From assembly GCA_023375675.1 (NCBI GenBank), contig JALQBC010000008.1, positions 434,001-498,000 of the forward strand: a stretch of 64,000 nucleotides of DNA, given 5' to 3'. The position numbers and the translations under genes are program-made. Positions 32,696 to 45,055 of the stretch are shown here, piece by piece (positions within the stretch are counted from its first letter, which is position 1; every line of letters begins with the position of its first letter). Under the pieces are notes generated by a model. It ran no database searches, was not told where the DNA came from, and saw only the letters and a program-made list of their open reading frames with translations. The stretch comes from Cytospora piceicola. Its lineage: Eukaryota; Ascomycota; Sordariomycetes; Diaporthales; Cytosporaceae.

Positions 32696-35600
32696 TTTCA
32701 AGGAGGGCTTGGTCTACGTAGAAAACTGTATGTACCTCCGGTGCGGACATCCTGTAATGGAGTCGCATAAACCCCCATGAAGCTCACAGCGGCAGATATC
32801 CTTGTCGTTTCTCCCGGCAGGCTGACAGCCCGATAACGCGGGGCACCAACCAAAGTTCGCGGCCATATTATTGTGATATGTAAGATCGATAGACAACCGA
32901 AAAGAGTCGACTAATGACGTATCATTGCTTGTTCGTCTTATCCTTGTTCGGGGTTACGGGAGTGTGACAACGGTTGCATTAGCCACGGAGGACGCTTCCA
33001 GGAAGAGTCTAGATCCCCAAAGAAATGTACATGCATATAATCCTGCCCACATCGATGTGCATGAGAGGCACAATGTCACTCTGTCTCCGCAGCGTAGGGT
33101 CATACGCCACAGCAATCATCACGCAAGGAACACCATGGCGATCAACCTTAAATGCTGATTCTTCGGTACCCGATTCCGTCCTCGGCCGAGAATGAGGGGC
33201 TACGTCTCCACATCCCAGCCTGCCCCGTGGTATCTTGGAGGAGGAACGTGCTTGATCTCCCAGGCACTTCTCGTTTTGGTGATATGATATGCACTTTTTG
33301 GTCATCTGTGATGTCCGTGGATCAAGTTCCTTGCTTTTGTTCCAGACCTCGGAGGTCGCGGCGGATGAACGCCAGAGGCGACAGACATGTGAAAGCCCGG
33401 CCACTGCGAGGGAGTGAAGCGACCCTCCTCTCTCACCAGGTGGAGGGAGCACTCTCGATCCACTTGACTATGTTGATGCCTCTCTTGTTGCCAATCACTG
33501 TGAACAGATGTAGGTCTCATTGATTGGAATTACCATAGAATAGTCGAAATCCCGCCTGGAATGCATGCGGGTTGAGTATTCCCGACTCCGTACTCATTTA
33601 CGCTCAGACAGCCTGAGTCCAAAACTGCCAAAGTCATATATGAAACTCTCGACTTGTGCATGACTCTCTAATCACATATAGTCTGCAAACAGTTACACAG
33701 TACATCACCTGGGCCTCGATAAACTTAGGGCTGCGTTGTAGCTCTACCTAGTCCTGCACCATCTCCAAGCGATGGGCTGTCTCCCAAGAGGTCTCTCAAA
33801 ACAATAATGTATCATGGTGTGGGCCAGTGAAATGAAGCACAGCATTTCAGGGGTCAGGAATATTGCGATGAGTTTTTGAAGGCTGGAAGATATGTCACGC
33901 CGCACGTTCCTCTTGAGGCAAATCGGCACCGACATTCATGGAGATGACCAGCTCCGGCGTTATCCTGAGTATTGCGGCATTTCTTAAACTAAGGATTGCA
34001 AGTGGTTCCAAGAATTGCTGTTTGATCGGAGACTATGATGCCAGGTCATGTCCAGCGTGCCCACCAATACTTGTAGTCCGGTATGGTCCATGATGCACTG
34101 TTTGATGTGATATAAAGGCTTGTGATTGAATCAGTGGTGTCTGTATGCATGGCCTCCACAGTAAGTGGTGCAACAGCTGGAACATCTCTCTTCCTGGATT
34201 GTTTGCCTCGCTTAAAGCCGTTGACGAGATGAGGGTTTGCAAAACGTGGGAAATCATAAGTACTTGAGTAGCTACCAGGAGCGCCCAAGTTCATTGTCTT
34301 CAGCCTTGTGTAAGTCGCACTAATTCCTTTTCTTAGCGCGTATGATGCGCGGCCTGATCGCTGGTGGATCACTATATGAGGAAACTGGGTTCCAACAGTA
34401 AAGGGTGCAACGCACATACAAGTTCAGTGTTGCTTTTCTCTGATGCATCTCCATAGGGTACTCAGGTATTCGAAGGAGTTAGACAGGCGAGCCAACCGAA
34501 AGTGCACCTGACTCCCCGATGACCCCTAGAAACATCTGTGGGTGAACGTCGTTCGGCAGCTGGAGCCAGCCGACTCCAAGGAACATACCAGTTGACATGT
34601 GTCCGAGGAAGATGCAAATTTAATGGATTGTAATTAATGGCACCTCGACATTAGAGTCCGTTTCCAAGGTGGTATAACGTGAGGGCTCGTGAAGGCTTGT
34701 AAGCTCACCCCTTAACGTAAAACTCCTGCTATGTTGGGGTTCCCTTTCGTGTTAGTTCTGACAACATTGACAGAATCCCCGGTTGAAGATGACTTCACGC
34801 AGATGAGAGCCCCAGATTCTTGTAGAGAAACCGCGTTATAGGTGAATGTTTTGGTTCAGATTGGCTGCAGTAAAGTGTTTGGGATGATTGCTATTTTACA
34901 TTCCCTCCGAGGATGCAACAAAGCGAAGAATACGTAAGCAAACAAGTTGATCGGGCTTGCTTCTTTGTATATTAAGGAGGCATTGGAACCATGATTCAGG
35001 ATTAATGGTATGACCCAGGAGGAGGGAAACTACAGTCAGAAAGACAACATTGGACAGTGCATATCACTCTCCTCTCGAATACATGAAGACATCCTGAAAA
35101 TACCTGGGGTGAAAGCTCGACTCATAACTCATGATCAGAAATAGTGCCTATATATATCTCATTTACTACTTGAATTCCATCTACCATAACCTTTCATCTT
35201 TTACCTGTAAGCTCTTGAGTGATACGATTCTATGAGCCTCTTTCGTCAGGACTATATTCATCAACCTGCGATACCAGTTCGTGTATCATCATTGTGCAAG
35301 AACATTACTCGTTCCCTTAGCCATTTCAGGCAAATGCCTTTTCCACAGCTTGCTGAAGGCAGGTTAAGTCAGTTCTACAGTGGTAGTCTTTAGATTGGTA
35401 GAAACACGGTCATGTTAGAACTGGTATGTTGTCTTCTTATCTATGTTCGTTTATATGTCCTTCCCTGCAATAACTAGAGGACTACTAAATCCAATTTGGC
35501 AATTATGTAGAAAATAACCTCAAACTCTTATCTTCACATGCTTTCCCCCTCGATACATGAAATATCATCGAGATATAGTCAACTAGCACTCAACTTGCCA

Positions 35601-36251
35601 TAAAGACTATGGTGTTTTCTTGAACCACCTTGAATCACAGCAGTCGAGATCAATTTGTGCCTGTGAGCCCTTCTATTAATTATCTTCTGTTCCTGAAAGG
35701 TAAGATGCCCCTTCTCCAATTACACAACACCTTCATGTACTATCAAGTTTCCTCATTCACTGTTCGATCTTCCTGTCTTGCTATTACCGAGGATACTCGT
35801 CCTTTCCCTGAAGGGAAAGTCCCCACAAGTATGTCTTTGCATTCACTCTAGAGACGATTTCTATTTAAAGCAGTGACTGTTTGAAGCCCATTAAACCTAA
35901 TCGCGGGGGATATCACAGAGAAACCTTTCATCTCATCCTTTTTACCGTGCTAAACCGACCCATCTTCCTCAGCACTGTGCTATTCACCCTTCCTATTCTG
36001 CTTTTAGTCAGAGACTACTCATAGCTGCTATATAAGACAACTTCAACTCAGCTGTCTACAACTTTGACTTCCTTCAACTTACACTTTTCTACAACCATCT
36101 TTGCTCCCAACCAACCACTTCCTTCTCTACCAAGTTACCTATCTTCCTATCCAACCACATCCTTCCTTGGCCAGCCTTGCTTCTCTCCCTTAGCCAACAG
36201 TTACTTACTAATACTTCGGTATCAGACCGCACGACATATCTGAACATCACA
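32696..36251. other. 3.5-kb gene-free region
   Basis: No convincing gene between the acyltransferase and the RRM-like gene. A 123-residue minus-strand frame at 34046-34417 starts with ATG but lacks any motif. The right end (about 35900-36240) becomes pyrimidine-rich and is treated as the promoter and leader of the next gene. Confidence 0.5.
36029..36251 (+). promoter_or_regulatory. TATA element and pyrimidine-rich leader
   Basis: A TATATAAG-like element at 36029-36036 is followed by some 200 bp of CT- and AAC-rich leader (repeated cttcc, ccaacca and tcttcc words) up to the ATG at 36252. This is the usual architecture of strongly expressed filamentous-fungal genes. Confidence 0.55.
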
Positions 36252-38429
36252 ATGTCGGACACTGTTGAAGACCTCATTACCCTGAGCCCTGGAGCTCCCA
36301 GCCCTCCCAAGCCCTCTCCGAGGCTACGTCACGATCAATCAACTGCTACCCCCAATGCAGTTGCAAAGACTACTGCTGAGGCCCCTCAAGTCTCGTTGCC
36401 TCACCATCCAGCTAGTGCCGTCATGGGCATCGGCGGCCCTGACCCTCAAGAGACAGCCAGCCAGTTCAACCAAACTCAATACGGCAGTGTGGTTATTATC
36501 AGCCCGCTCCCAGTCAACACCACCAAGCGTGACATCCTTTGCCGCGTCCGTGGCGGAAAAGTCATTTCATGCAATCTGAGCAGGTTTCGTGGCACCCTCC
36601 TCGCCATTGTCAAGTTCGAGGATCAAGCCTCAGCCCACCATTACGTCGACTTCTGCGCCGAGTCCTTCAACAAGGAGCTCTGGACGTTTCCTTCGAGCCC
36701 AGAGACTGCACCTTCGAGCCACATGAACATGACCTCAAGGGTCAAGATCTACAACGACGCCCCCGGTCTGGGTGTCACTTGGCGTCCTGAAGACATCCCT
36801 GGCATCCCGAAAGCCTACCCCTCGACCACCACACGCTGCCTATTCTTTGAAAATTGCCCCGCTGAGAGGGTCACTCGGTTCTGGGCCGGCCTTGGTTTAG
36901 GCAGCTCTGAACACCTTCGAACCCAACTCGACGATATGTGGCTGGATGGTCCGAAGTGGGATGGTGCTGCTGGCATGCCTTGTGGTACTCTTCACGTATG
37001 GTTTTCCGACATCGAGAGTGCCATAGAGGCGCAGCGAAGAATTTCCGAACTGAAGTTTGAGGCCGACCCATGCTCGACCATGCCAACGAAGGCCTTCATT
37101 TTAGGCCCCGACAAAACTGGCATTGACGTCCAGGATGACTCCAAGAATGACTCTGAGGATGTCTACATTGACCACCACAGCTATCCGTTCGTGAGCCTGC
37201 TCGACCTGCACAGGGTGTCGGTCTTGAGTCAAGTGGCCCGGGGCTTGCTAGACCCATATGAGGTATTCTGGGGCATCCAAGCACCCCAACCAGTGGAAGA
37301 GGTGGAAGAGCAAATCAACCTAAACGATTTGACGGAGCGCTTGATGCATGTCCTGAACACGCATGTCAACGGGCAGAGAAACAACACTCACAGTGTTACC
37401 CAAAGCAGCATTTCATACCCTACCTCCGGAGATGCGGTCCACCTATCTGGTGGACTTGGAAGTTCTTCCACAAATGGCACGGGGCCTCAGCTACTACCCG
37501 GCATGAACCTGCAGGCGGACAACATTCATGCAGACAGAACCAAGCAACAAGTGCTTCCTACTAGCGGCATGATCAATGAACGCGCCGAGCCTCCTCAGGA
37601 GAGACACGAGTACCACATGCCTCCCTCGATCAACAAATTCAACACACAAGCCCAATTTTCTAGTGAGGACCACGCCAACAACGACGCTCTGAAAGTGGAC
37701 AAGATATATGGAACCGCAGAGCCTCGCCAGTCCGACTCTACCCACCGAGTAGATGCCCCTCCCCCAGGACGCCTAGACTTCAAGATGCCCCGGCCTCTAC
37801 CTGGCTACACCTACCAGTTCCCACCACCCATGAGTGGTGAGCCTCGGGTGGTCGAATACCCTCCCGCCATCGCGGAGGCAATGAAGCAGCAGTCCCGGGG
37901 CCCAGGCTACCTCGCCCGGCGCATTGCCAGCCTGGGGCGCCAGTACCATTGCCAGCGGCCCTCATGTATTCATACCGTCGCGTCCCAGAACCCGGGAGAT
38001 GAGGACACCAGCCACCAGAGCGGCCGTTCGGCTGGCTCGGGTGATTCATTTTAGAGTGGTGAAAACCACCCCACATACCTGACGGATGCTCATGGCGATG
38101 CCGACATCCGGGTACAAGCGAGCAACACAGCGACTTGTACAACAGCTCCTTCTCCGGCTACATCTTTGGCAGCGAAATCTCCAACTGGTTCGGATCACAA
38201 CAACAACGAGAATGCTGGAAGTAGCAACGACTGTCCACCCCATATGGGTCCCAACTACTCCCGTGACAACTGGAGCAGCGGCAGAAGACTCGAAGATGTC
38301 TTCTGGACTGTCAGTCTGGACGAGTTTCGGGCTATGGATGATGATCAGTGGAAGGCCTTTGGAACCAGTTTCTACATCCCTCCTTCCGGGTACAACACTG
38401 CCCAGAGGCATGTTATCCCCCTGGAGTGA
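36252..38429 (+). CDS. RRM-like protein; frame continues beyond an in-frame TAG
   Basis: The main frame (36252-38054) encodes 600 residues without introns. Two RNA-recognition-like segments are visible: residues 79-140 (YGSVVIISPLPVNTTKRDIL, then LLAIVKFEDQASAHHYV) and about 185-275 (TRCLFFENCPAERVTRFW, then GTLHVWFSDIESAIEAQRRI). The rest is low-complexity, rich in Pro, Ser and Gln. After the TAG at 38052-38054 the same frame stays open for 124 more codons (to 38429), with protein-like content such as RRLEDVFWTVSLDEFRAMDDDQWKAF. The gene may therefore have originally ended at 38429. The extension may be lost, used by readthrough, or joined by splicing of an unseen intron ending at the TAG. 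The start ATG follows a TATA element and a CT-rich leader. Confidence 0.7.
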
Positions 38430-39003
38430 TGCTGTCCACTCAAGACACCATCGGCGTGTCCATAGCAGTCGGGAATTTCTTTCCGTTTTTGCTGATATCA
38501 TCAGGTGCTATTTGGTGGAGGCTAGACGATGCTCATGATCTGGGCTGTCATTACAGGAAAAGTGCGGGAGATTAGATGGGTTGCATTTGGAGTTCGATTT
38601 CCATAGAGAAGATGCAAGGGAGTTTGGCGTGCACTGATTTCTTCAAGAGCAACTAATACCTGGGGTAATAGATGCCCTTCAGCTAGATTCGTCTCAAACA
38701 ACTAGGGAATCACATACATAACGTTTTTGACAAGTTCCGGCTTCCTCTAGGATTGAGAATGGAAGCAGGCTTGGAACGCGCTTGTTTGGTTGGTGGCAAA
38801 GCATGTAAGCTATGCTTCATTAAGGAAGTTGGACTTCCAGGGATGCTCAATATTCAGCCGACGGCCGAAATGTAGATGTTATCTACTTAGTCGCATAACA
38901 CGCAGTGCACACAAATTCAGCGGTAAGGTGGTCTTCCGAGCTAGGAATCTCTAGCACCCCGTACTAACATCACCACAACGCCAGGATTCAACCCGACAAG
39001 GCC
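38430..39003. other. intergenic between convergent genes
   Basis: 574 bp separating the ends of the RRM-like and chromodomain genes. No gene or repeat was seen. Confidence 0.45.
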
Positions 39004-40992
39004 TCAGAATTCCCTGGGTTCTCGTCTCGCCAAACTAGCAAACTGTGCGGCAAGTTGCGCATCCAAGCGCTTCTTCCTCTCCTTGGCTGCATTCTCTGGA
39101 TCCTCGGCGCTGTCTGGATCAACAACAAGAAGCTCGTTTTCGTAGTTATCATCCTCATCCTCCAGCTCCCAGTCACCCCGACGGCCAAGCATCGCATCGG
39201 TGGTGGCGTCTAATTCTGCCTTGCCCTCAAAGGCTTCGGACACGCTGTTGTACCTCTTCGCCCATTCGGCGAGCGAGCTCTGCCGCTTCGCCTTGGTCTT
39301 TCCGGAACCGCTGCTCGTGGCATTCGAGTGCTTGTTCTTCGACGGCTTCTCGGCCTCACGCTTGGCTTTCCTCTTGAGGTACTCCTTGACCAGCTTGGCG
39401 GATATGTTCTCTTTTGGCTCCCAGGTCGGGTTCTGATCGGGTGGCCAGTTGCCCTCCCAGCGTACCCTGAACCAGTGGACGCCATCGAGGACGTTGTCGT
39501 CTTCAAGCCGCTTGACTACGTAGTCCTGCGCCTCTTGTACCAGTCCCTCAGCAGGATTGGCCACACCTTGGATTTCATCGTTGATTCCGGGTTCGGGAGG
39601 TGGCTGTGATAGCTTCGCTTGCTTCTTCTTCCTCTTCTTGGATTGGGTGCTGGCTGGTGTATCGGCGGCGGAAGGGGTTTCTTCGGCGGGTCTCTTTGGT
39701 GGTCGTGGGAACGTGCCGCCTATGGGTGTGAAGCCATTGGTACGGGAAGGTGACGAGGTCATGGATGACGAACGTCTTCGGTCAGTCAAATCGTTCGTTC
39801 CTGGACGTTGGGAGGTCGAATGTGCCCCATGGCCATATGCCGCTGGCGTACTCGTTTCTATCGAAGACATGACACTATTGACTTGCGGCTTGGTTGGAGG
39901 CAGCTGTTTACTCGTTGAGGAGTTGGGCTCAAGAGACTTTGCGATATAAGGCGGTAGTGGAACTGGTGTGTTAGAAATAGGCTGTGTGGTGGGAGTCTGG
40001 GAAAGACGCGAAGCCGGAGAGCCCAATACATCTCCGGGTTTTCTAGCGTATGCTCCAAGGGGCCAACCACGGGTAGTCGCAGTTGCAGCCGCAACGGTTT
40101 TGGTGAGGGAATTGGCCGGGTTCACAAGTGGCTTGCTCGAAGGACCTGGTCGCGAACTGCTCGCACGAGACGTCTGAACACCAGATGTCCCAGACACTGC
40201 AGAACTCGACCGCGGCGGATCGACGGCCTTTGCCTCCTCCATATCGACGTCTGTATCCAGGTCCATCCCGTCTTCACCCAGTACTTCGCCCTGGAGTTGC
40301 CGCTGGAGCACCGACACCGGATCCTCTTCCTCGACTTCTTCCAACTGTTCCAGCATTTCCTCCTCGGCCACCAGTTGCGCGAGCCTGCTCTTCTGTGGTG
40401 TAGACAACGACGGACCACTCTTCCGCCTCTGCAACATCTCCTCCTGCTCACTATCCAGGACAGGTTCGGGAGGCGGCGCGTCCATCAGCCTAGCTCTTGG
40501 GGGCCGCCCTGGCTTGCGCTTCATGCCGGGCTTCGGGCCAGGTTTCCCAGGTGGTACCACTCCCTTGCCTTTCTCCAAGGCACGCTCCTCAGCCTCCTTG
40601 GCTTCCTCCCGACGCAGCGCATCTTGATATTCCCAGTCCTCCAGTGCTCGTGGCGAGACATAGTCGAGGATCTTGGGAGCAACGACGACGGGGCGAGCGG
40701 CTGGCAGGTCGGGCCAGCCTATTATGTAGTAGAGGCGACGTTGGCGAGGATCGTTGCGTTGAGTGAAGGGCTCGAGGGGCAGGACGATCTTATCAACGAT
40801 GTACGCGTTGGTGTCGTGGACGAGTCGCAGATCGACGCGTGGAGGAGGGCAACTGCCTGGTATGTACTTTGGGGCTTGTTGGGGAATGGGTATGTCGAAC
40901 CTCACGGAGGGAAGTTCACTTTTGATGGTCATCTTGGAAAGCTTCAGGTCGGAGCGATATAGCTCCCAGGAGGAGACGTTTGTAGTCGCCAT
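39004..40992 (-). CDS. chromodomain protein
   Basis: Intronless, 662 residues; 40992 is the first ATG in the frame. A chromodomain lies at residues 491-541 (YVVKRLEDDNVLDGVHWFRVRW continues to NPTWEPKENI). The aromatic positions expected to cage methyl-lysine are present: Tyr491, Trp512 and a third aromatic at Trp516. The middle is disordered and charged, with an AT-hook-like KPGRPPRAR near residue 160 and a Lys-rich probable nuclear signal (KKRKKKQAK). The N-terminal ~130 residues look folded (LYYIIGWPDLPAARP). It is therefore probably a nuclear reader of methylated histone H3. It is too long and divergent to be HP1 itself, and the precise complex is unknown. Confidence 0.88.
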   Translation of the reverse strand: MATTNVSSWELYRSDLKLSKMTIKSELPSVRFDIPIPQQAPKYIPGSCPPPRVDLRLVHDTNAYIVDKIVLPLEPFTQRNDPRQRRLYYIIGWPDLPAARPVVVAPKILDYVSPRALEDWEYQDALRREEAKEAEERALEKGKGVVPPGKPGPKPGMKRKPGRPPRARLMDAPPPEPVLDSEQEEMLQRRKSGPSLSTPQKSRLAQLVAEEEMLEQLEEVEEEDPVSVLQRQLQGEVLGEDGMDLDTDVDMEEAKAVDPPRSSSAVSGTSGVQTSRASSSRPGPSSKPLVNPANSLTKTVAAATATTRGWPLGAYARKPGDVLGSPASRLSQTPTTQPISNTPVPLPPYIAKSLEPNSSTSKQLPPTKPQVNSVMSSIETSTPAAYGHGAHSTSQRPGTNDLTDRRRSSSMTSSPSRTNGFTPIGGTFPRPPKRPAEETPSAADTPASTQSKKRKKKQAKLSQPPPEPGINDEIQGVANPAEGLVQEAQDYVVKRLEDDNVLDGVHWFRVRWEGNWPPDQNPTWEPKENISAKLVKEYLKRKAKREAEKPSKNKHSNATSSGSGKTKAKRQSSLAEWAKRYNSVSEAFEGKAELDATTDAMLGRRGDWELEDEDDNYENELLVVDPDSAEDPENAAKERKKRLDAQLAAQFASLARREPREF

Positions 40993-41329
40993 TTCCGCGA
41001 ACGAAGCCTCCAAAAATATGTCGTGACGGTTGGCTGGACAGGCCGATGTTCACGGATGTTGATGGCCACACAACGCGCCACGCGCACGGCACTGACAGGG
41101 TATTCCGTCAATTCAACTGTCGCCGTCCGGAGACGGCCAGAGGCATTAGAAGCCTCCTGTCTCCCTAGGGACAAGCCCTCACTGGCAACTGGGTTGTCTC
41201 AATCGCAAGGTAAACTGTCCCGAAGTCGGTGGTCAAGGTCGCGACCGTAGTCGCGGCAAGCAATCCTCGTAGGAGTCGTCGTGGGGTATGAAAGTGGCAA
41301 ACAAGCAGGATTAGCTAAAGAAAAGCGGC
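40993..41329. promoter_or_regulatory. upstream region of the chromodomain gene
   Basis: Balanced-composition sequence before the AT-rich block. No motif stood out. Confidence 0.3.
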
Positions 41330-41750
41330 TAAATTAAACCCTTGAAGGCTAGACGGACGTAGGAGTACTAGAAAAAGCGGGACGCGGATTACATAAGCGT
41401 AATTTTAAACTAAAATTAAAGTTGGATAATTATTTCTAACTAATTTAAAAAGATTTTTATATTTATATTATATATAAACTTTACTAAAGGTTTTAAAGGA
41501 TTTCTAAAACTATAATAACTTATAAAATTTAAACTTATAATATATTTTTTTAGTTAAGATAAATATAAGTTTATATTATAATAAATAGTTAAATATAAGT
41601 CTATATTTAATTTAAAATTATAATTTTATATATTAAAAGTATAATCACGTTATCAGAAACAGCTTCTTACTATACCTTAATATTCAAAAGCTTATAATAG
41701 TTATGCTATTTCGGCTCTATATAAATATTAAAATCGAGATAAAATCCTTG
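41330..41750. repeat. extremely AT-rich RIP-like block
   Basis: From about 41400 to 41745 the sequence is nearly pure A/T with taaa/tata words and no open frame, between two ordinary housekeeping genes. It resembles the interior of the 21.6-kb element in composition. It is probably a remnant of a mobile sequence mutated by RIP, or an AT-rich isochore pocket. Confidence 0.6.
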
Positions 41751-42150
41751 ATATTAGCAAGTGAAGCCAGCTCCCTTTGCTGCGCCTATTGCCTGCCGCT
41801 GATGGTCGGACTGCGTGGACATCCACAGTTGCGGCTGGCAGGAGACTGAGAGCTTGGGCCACTCCATGTACGTACAGGGTGCACAGCACGCCAAGCTGCG
41901 GCGACTCCACGCCCGCCCGCGCAACAAACTTTCCCTGACGAAACGTCACTTTGCTCCACCAATTTTTTGGTGACAAACCGCGCCCTCCGACCTATCAACC
42001 ATCTTCTCTGCAAGAAAACGCACACACTCGCTCAACTGCAGAGGCCCGATCCAGTTGCGCCATCGCCCCCCGCGCAAGACCAGAAATTGGAAAGAGAAAC
42101 ATCGGTAGCAAGCGACACAGCAGACGACAAACATCACACAACAGGAAGCA
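41751..42150 (+). promoter_or_regulatory. upstream region of the Pam17 gene
   Basis: GC-balanced 400 bp between the AT-rich block and the Pam17 ATG, ending in an A/C-rich leader. No TATA box was certain. Confidence 0.35.
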
Positions 42151-43067
42151 ATGATCACAAGCACGACGACCACGATGCTGCGCTCCGGCGTCACTCGGGG
42201 CTGCGGCCTGCAGCCGACCCTCCTCCTCCTCCGCAGCAGCACCAGCAACGTCACGAGCTGCCCCTACTCGACCATCACAGCCGCCGCCTCGCCGTCCCAG
42301 TCCTCCATCCTCACAGCGCGCCCCCGCCAGCCAGCACCGCCGGCGGCGGCGCAGCGGTACGCCTCGACGTCGACCAACGACGCGGCCGACGACGCGGCGG
42401 CGGCCGCCCGCGCGGCGCTGCGCGCCGAGGCGTACGCCAGGACCCACCCCGACATGCCGCCCCTGGACTGGAACACCTTCTTCAAGCTGCGCAAGACCAG
42501 GAGGCGGTGGCAGGTCGCCTTCTCGGCCCTCATGTCCATGGGGTGCGGCACCGGCGGCGCCGTCGTGCTGTCGACGGGCGCGGGGGACGCCCTGGCGGGC
42601 CAGATACCGCTCGACCCTTTCGTGACCATGGGGCTGACGACGATCGGGTTTGCGGGCCTGGGGTGGGTTGTCGGGCCTAGCTTGGGCAATGCTGTGTTTT
42701 ATCTGCTCAACAGGCAGTACAAGGTGGCCATAACTGTGGTAAGTAGATGAGGCTCGTTTGAATGTAGGTGGTCGTCGTACTAATGGCTGCGTGCACCTAT
42801 TATAGAAGGAGAGCCAGTTCTTTGCCAGGATCAAGAAGAACCGTGTCGACCCGTCAAACTCTTCAACAGGCAACCCAGGTATGAATTCACCCTCGTTTTC
42901 TTCGATCTTTGAACTGGTCATGGTGGATCTTGGATTCTATGAGTATATGCTTACCACCAACCACAGTACCTGACTTCTACGGCGAGAAGATCTCCAGTGT
43001 TGCTGGATACCGGCAATGGATGAAGGACCAGAGGGCATACAACAAGAAGCGCACGACGTTCATATAA
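42151..43067 (+). CDS. PAM17: Pam17, presequence translocase-associated motor subunit
   Basis: 253 residues in three exons: 42151-42738, 42806-42878 and 42967-43067. The N-terminus (Ser/Thr/Arg-rich, no acidic residues for about 70 positions) is a mitochondrial presequence. The mature part begins with LDWNTFFKLRKTRRRWQ and has two membrane helices (AFSALMSMGCGTGGAVVL and FVTMGLTTIGFAGLGWVVGP), then the conserved C-terminal VPDFYGEKISSVAGYRQW split over exons 2 and 3 (junction codon GTA). Pam17 sits in the inner membrane and organises the TIM23-bound import motor with Pam16/18. Both introns have standard donors (GTAAGT, GTATGA) and AG acceptors. Length and helix layout match the family. Confidence 0.93.
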
Positions 43068-43421
43068 ATTCCGTTGGTAGATGCACAGCACATGACTTGA
43101 CTTGACAGGACAGATCAATAATTACGCCTCGAAAGAACATCCACGGGTCAACAACTGTGCCACCATGAGATTCTTGGAAGTGACGGTGGTGGTGTCAGTG
43201 AATTCTGGCCAAGCAGCGCCGTGCCGAGTGCTTGCAGGGTAGGAGGCAGGAGGAATAGGGGGTCGGACCTTGAACATATCAAGCTGGGTTTCATGCCGGA
43301 GTTCAGAGCCTCTCCATATTTGTACTTGTACTCGCAATGGGTATTATTGTCATACTATGAATCTGACATCCCTCTCTTGTTGAACATGTCGTGGGTATCT
43401 CTGATGAATGTAAACTCAGGC
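43068..43421. other. short convergent spacer
   Basis: 354 bp between the tail-to-tail Pam17 and Uba4 genes; 3' regions only. Confidence 0.4.
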
Positions 43422-45055
43422 TCACATGAAGGGCAACGTTTCATCCACTTCCTTCTTCCATGCTCTCATGCCTCCCTTGATGTCTCCGATGAAACGCCGA
43501 TTCCCGTCTTCCTTGAGATCCTTCAACTGCTTGGCCACCATTTGAGAATCATTACCTACCCGACAGACAACATAGATGGGAACGTCGGCTGGCAGGTCTG
43601 ATGGCATCCACTCTGGTGTTGCAGGCTCGTCCACTTGGTCTGGCCTCTTGCTCCGTGCACTGCTCTGTATCCTCGAATACGGGACATTGACAGCCCCGTC
43701 AATATGGCAGATATCAAACAGCTCCTTCTCTCTCACATCCAGCAGGCAGTGCTTCTTCTGTGAGTCCACCCCGGTATCCAAGACCGTCTCCGCATAGTAC
43801 TTCGGAGACACCCTCTCGTGATCCGCAAGCAGCCTCACGGGGGCGCTCATCCCTCCGCAAAAAGCCACATAGTCCAGACCACCCGCCCTCAACGTCTCGA
43901 GCGTCAGCCGCGCCTCGGCCCCCTCACCACAGACAAAGCACTCCTTCCGCCGGCCCCGCATCCTCACGCTGCGGAAGCTCGGCGCCCCGACGGCGCCCCC
44001 GCTGAAGAGCAGCAAGGTCGGGGACGACGCTATGACGCCCCCACCCCCACCAGTCGGCACCGCGGGATCGGTCAGGTGCAGGCCCGCAGAGACGATCTTG
44101 ATCGCCTCGAGCGCCTGCAGGACGCCCATCAGGCCGACCACGGGCCCCAGGATCCCGCCCTCGCCGCAGCTCACGACGCTCTCGGGCGGCGGCGGCCGGG
44201 GGAAGACGCACCGGTAGCAGGGCGGTGCCTGGGGGGAGACGGTGCCCTGTGGCGCGGGCGGGCAGTTGAGGACGATGAGCTGGCCGTCTGTCCGGAGGGC
44301 GGACGCCGAGACGAGGGGTTTGCGGAGGAGGACGCAGATGTCGGAGATGAGGTACCGCGAGGTTGGGTGGTCGGTGCAGTCGAGGACGAGGTCGTACTGG
44401 GATACGATGTCTTGGGCGTTTTGGGGGGTTAGATGTTCCCTGTGAGGCATGTATGTCGGTAGGGGGTTGAGTCTGCCCCAGTATGTCAGCGTTTGCCCTC
44501 AGTCTACAGGATGAATAACAGGGAAAGGGGTGGAACTCGTACTCCTTGCAATACGCAACAAGACTGTCCACCTTGAACATTCCCACCCGAGATGTGCCAT
44601 GGGCAATCTGCCGGTGCAAATTCGACGACTCGACGACATCCCCGTCCACAATACCAATCGTGCCGATCCCAGCCCCGGCTATGTAAGCTGCTGATGGGCA
44701 ACCAAGGCCGCCGGCACCGATGATGAGGATCTTGGAGGACTTGAGCCCCTGTTGGCCTGTGTATTTGTCAGTTGAATTGTCTCAGATTTGAAAAGGGGAG
44801 GATTTTTCAGAACTGACCATGGATACCAACGCTGGGAAGGATCAACTGTCTCCCATATCGCTCATACTCCTCGGCAGTCAGAGGCCATTTCCAAGCTGGT
44901 GTCCCGTTCTCCTCTTCCTTGAGCGAAGGAATAGGGCTTGACCCTGATGTCTGCTCTTCAACCTCTGAAAGCTGCTCCTTGAGAGCCTTGAGCTCTTCTT
45001 CAACTTTGGCGATCTGCTCCCGGAGCTGGTGTGCACTCTCCCTCGCTATCTCCAT
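43422..45055 (-). CDS. UBA4: Uba4/MOCS3-type adenylyltransferase-sulfurtransferase
   Basis: 500 residues in three exons: 45055-44818, 44756-44543 and 44472-43422. A coiled-coil N-terminus precedes an E1-like domain with [12 protein letters not shown] (residues about 89-100) for ATP and [14 protein letters not shown]. The zinc-binding pair Cys236/Cys239 (CYRC) has partners in CFVCGE, and the E1 active-site cysteine is Cys253 in [10 protein letters not shown]. The C-terminal rhodanese domain ends with the persulfide-carrying Cys454 in VVCRVGNDS. Uba4 adenylates and thiocarboxylates Urm1, feeding sulfur to tRNA wobble-uridine thiolation; the same family can serve MoaD/MOCS2A for molybdenum cofactor. 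All catalytic residues are present. Intron donors are GTCAGT and GTACGA. It is divergent from SLX9. Confidence 0.95.

Noticed and set aside
31292..32701. 469-codon minus-strand open frame across the acyltransferase gene
   Set aside because: Antisense shadow; composition is low-complexity (Arg/Gln/His/Glu) and the plus strand has clear family motifs.
34046..34417. 123-residue ATG-started minus-strand frame
   Set aside because: No motif, no splice-consistent extension, and it lies in a long gene-free region; probably chance.
11646..38054. Reassignment of TAG to a sense codon in this organism
   Set aside because: Several intact genes (mannitol dehydrogenase, RNA ligase, secreted protein, lactonase) end with TAG at the expected family length.
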